In this document: positions 62,819-64,000 of the stretch, in pieces | Layout: each line of letters begins with the position of its first letter | Position numbering within the stretch: position 1 is the first letter of the stretch | Source: Sacculina carcini | Lineage: Eukaryota; Arthropoda; Thecostraca; Sacculinidae | Assembly (NCBI GenBank): GCA_916048095.2 | Contig: OU696591.1 | Span: forward strand, 3,568,568-3,632,567 | Reading direction: 5' to 3' | DNA: 64,000 nucleotides | The notes under the pieces: generated by a model | Seen by the model: the letters and a program-made list of their open reading frames with translations, nothing else | Databases searched by the model: none | Told to the model about the DNA's origin: nothing | Made by a program: the position numbers and the translations under genes

Positions 62819-63736
62819 TTTTCTTTATTTTCTTTATTTTCTTAATTTTCTTAATTTTCTTAATTTTCTTAATTTTCTTAATTTTCTTAATTTTCTTAAT
62901 TTTCTTAATTTTCTTAATTTTCTTAATTTTCTTAATTTTCTTAATTTTCTTAATTTTCTTAATTTTCTTAATTTTCTTAATTTTCTTAATTTTCTTAATT
63001 TTCTTAATTTTCTTAATTTTCTTAATTTTCTTAATTTTCTTAATTTTCTTAATTTTCTTAATTTTCTTAATTTTCTTAATTTTCTTAATTTTCTTAATTT
63101 TCTTAATTTTCTTAATTTTCTTAATTTTCTTAATTTTCTTAATTTTCTTAATTTTCTTAATTTTCTTAATTTTCTTAATTTTCTTTATTTTCTTTATTTT
63201 CTTTATTTTCTTTATTTTCTTTATTTTCTTTATTTTCTTTATTTTCTTTATTTTCTTTATTTTCTTTATTTTCTTTATTTTCTTTATTTTCTTTATTTTC
63301 ATTATTTTCATTATTTTCATTATTTTCATTATTTTCTTTATTTTCTTTATTTTCTTTATTTTCTATATTTTCTATATTTTCTTTATTTTCTTTATTTTCT
63401 TTATTTTCTTTATTTTCTTTATTTTCTTTATTTTCTTTATTTTCTTTATTTTCTTTATTTTCTTTTTTTTCTTTATTTTCTTTATTTTCTTTATTTTCTT
63501 TATTTTCTTTATTTTCTTTATTTTCTTTATTTTCTTTATTTTCTTTATTTTCTTTATTTTCTTTATTTTCTTTATTTTCTTTATTTTCTATATTTTCTTT
63601 ATTTTCTTTATTTTCTTTATTTTCTTTATTTTCTTTATTTTCTTTATTTTCTTTATTTTCTTTATTTTCTTTATTTTCTTTATTTTCTTTATTTTCTTTA
63701 TTTTCTTTATTTTCTTTATTTTCTTTATTTTCTTTA
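62819..63736. repeat. Minisatellite block T52
   Basis: 918 bp, 102 units. Holds 38 consecutive TTTTCTTAA (62837-63178) and four TTTTCATTA near 63298-63336. Ends in TTTTCTTTA, not the usual TTTTATTTA, at the spacer edge. Confidence 0.99.
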
Positions 63737-63928
63737 ATTCATCCAATTTATTTCGATTATTTGTGTGTAGAGTTTAGTGTTGAGTGAAGAAAGTTATTAC
63801 CTGGCTGGGATTCGAACCGAGGTCCTCGGGGTTCGAGCAGAGTCTTACGCGGTCCGGCCATTGTAGATGTTCAAGAGAGATGGTTTATATGTGGTATATA
63901 TAGTGCGCAAGCACGAGTGTACAATTAA
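63737..63928. repeat. Short spacer S27 (second junction class)
   Basis: 192 bp. tRNA-like element 63800-63867, C variant, without the A-to-G of S25 and S26. Confidence 0.96.
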
Positions 63929-64000
63929 TTTTCTTCATTTTCTTTATTTTCTTTATTTTCTTTATTTTCTATATTTTCATTATTTTCATTATTTTCTTTA
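63929..64000. repeat. Minisatellite block T53 (partial)
   Basis: 72 bp seen, 8 units, cut by the window end. Already mixed: TTTTCTTCA, TTTTCTATA and two TTTTCATTA. Confidence 0.98.

Larger units (their letters stand above)
1..64000. repeat. Composite satellite array (whole window)
   Basis: The whole window is made of 9-bp minisatellite blocks and two related spacer types, with nothing else inserted. Minisatellite makes up about 35.1 kb, long spacers 23.9 kb and short spacers 5.0 kb. The + strand of every block is the pyrimidine-rich strand. Both window edges lie inside minisatellite, so neither array boundary is seen. Homogeneity among copies 60 kb apart points to recent or continuing homogenisation by unequal exchange or gene conversion. 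Location could be heterochromatin, a centromere-flanking region, or a sex or B chromosome; the sequence alone does not decide. Confidence 0.97.

Noticed and set aside
1-64000. CRISPR array
   Set aside because: Repeats are 9 bp or hundreds of bp, spacers are near identical rather than unique, and there are no cas genes. The sequence is eukaryotic satellite.

Overview
The window is one uninterrupted block of composite satellite DNA from a eukaryotic nuclear genome. It has no credible protein-coding gene, no rRNA and no intact tRNA. The array runs off both ends of the window, so it is longer than 64 kb. The metazoan-type transcription-factor palindromes (MARE, CRE, NRF1-like, TCAAGGTCA-type) in its GC-rich module suggest an animal, but I cannot name the species.

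Layout: 54 blocks of a 9-bp minisatellite, unit TTTTCTTTA on the + strand, make up about 35 kb (55%). They are separated by 53 spacers of two kinds. Twenty-six long spacers (L, normally 919 bp) contain, left to right: a tRNA-like element on the - strand; a TATATATA box; four diverged copies of a ~94-101 bp AT-rich subrepeat; A-runs that read as T5 on the - strand; and a GC-rich module of dense palindromes that ends at the next minisatellite block. Twenty-seven short spacers (S, 186 or 192 bp) keep only the first part (tRNA-like element and TATA) and then pass straight into minisatellite. L and S alternate along most of the window. The exceptions are L7-L8, L13-L14, L25-L26, S14-S15, S17-S18 and S25-S26-S27.

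Repeats are nested at several scales: a 20-bp direct repeat inside a ~97-bp subrepeat, four of these in a long spacer, long and short spacers paired into ~2-2.4 kb units, and these units copied in tandem. A ~4.5 kb duplication links the L1-L3 and L3-L5 regions. A ~13.4 kb duplication links ~6.2-19.5 kb with ~19.6-32.9 kb, with a hybrid block at ~19.59 kb. Smaller local duplications are seen at 32-39, 39.9-46.2, 52.8-57.6 and 61.2-62.6 kb. Shared rare variants support each of these. Every unit has the same orientation; I saw no inversion.

Most interesting possibility: all 53 spacers carry a - strand box A and box B of RNA polymerase III type, with TATATATA about 30 bp before the predicted start. 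Transcription in that direction would enter the minisatellite as (TAAAGAAAA)n, which contains no T4 terminator. The opposite strand has TTTT in almost every unit. The first T5 runs on the transcribed strand lie inside long spacers. This predicts long purine-rich noncoding RNAs from a satellite with built-in promoters. It is inference from sequence, not shown. Naming used below: L1-L26, S1-S27 and T0-T53 number the long spacers, short spacers and minisatellite blocks from left to right.
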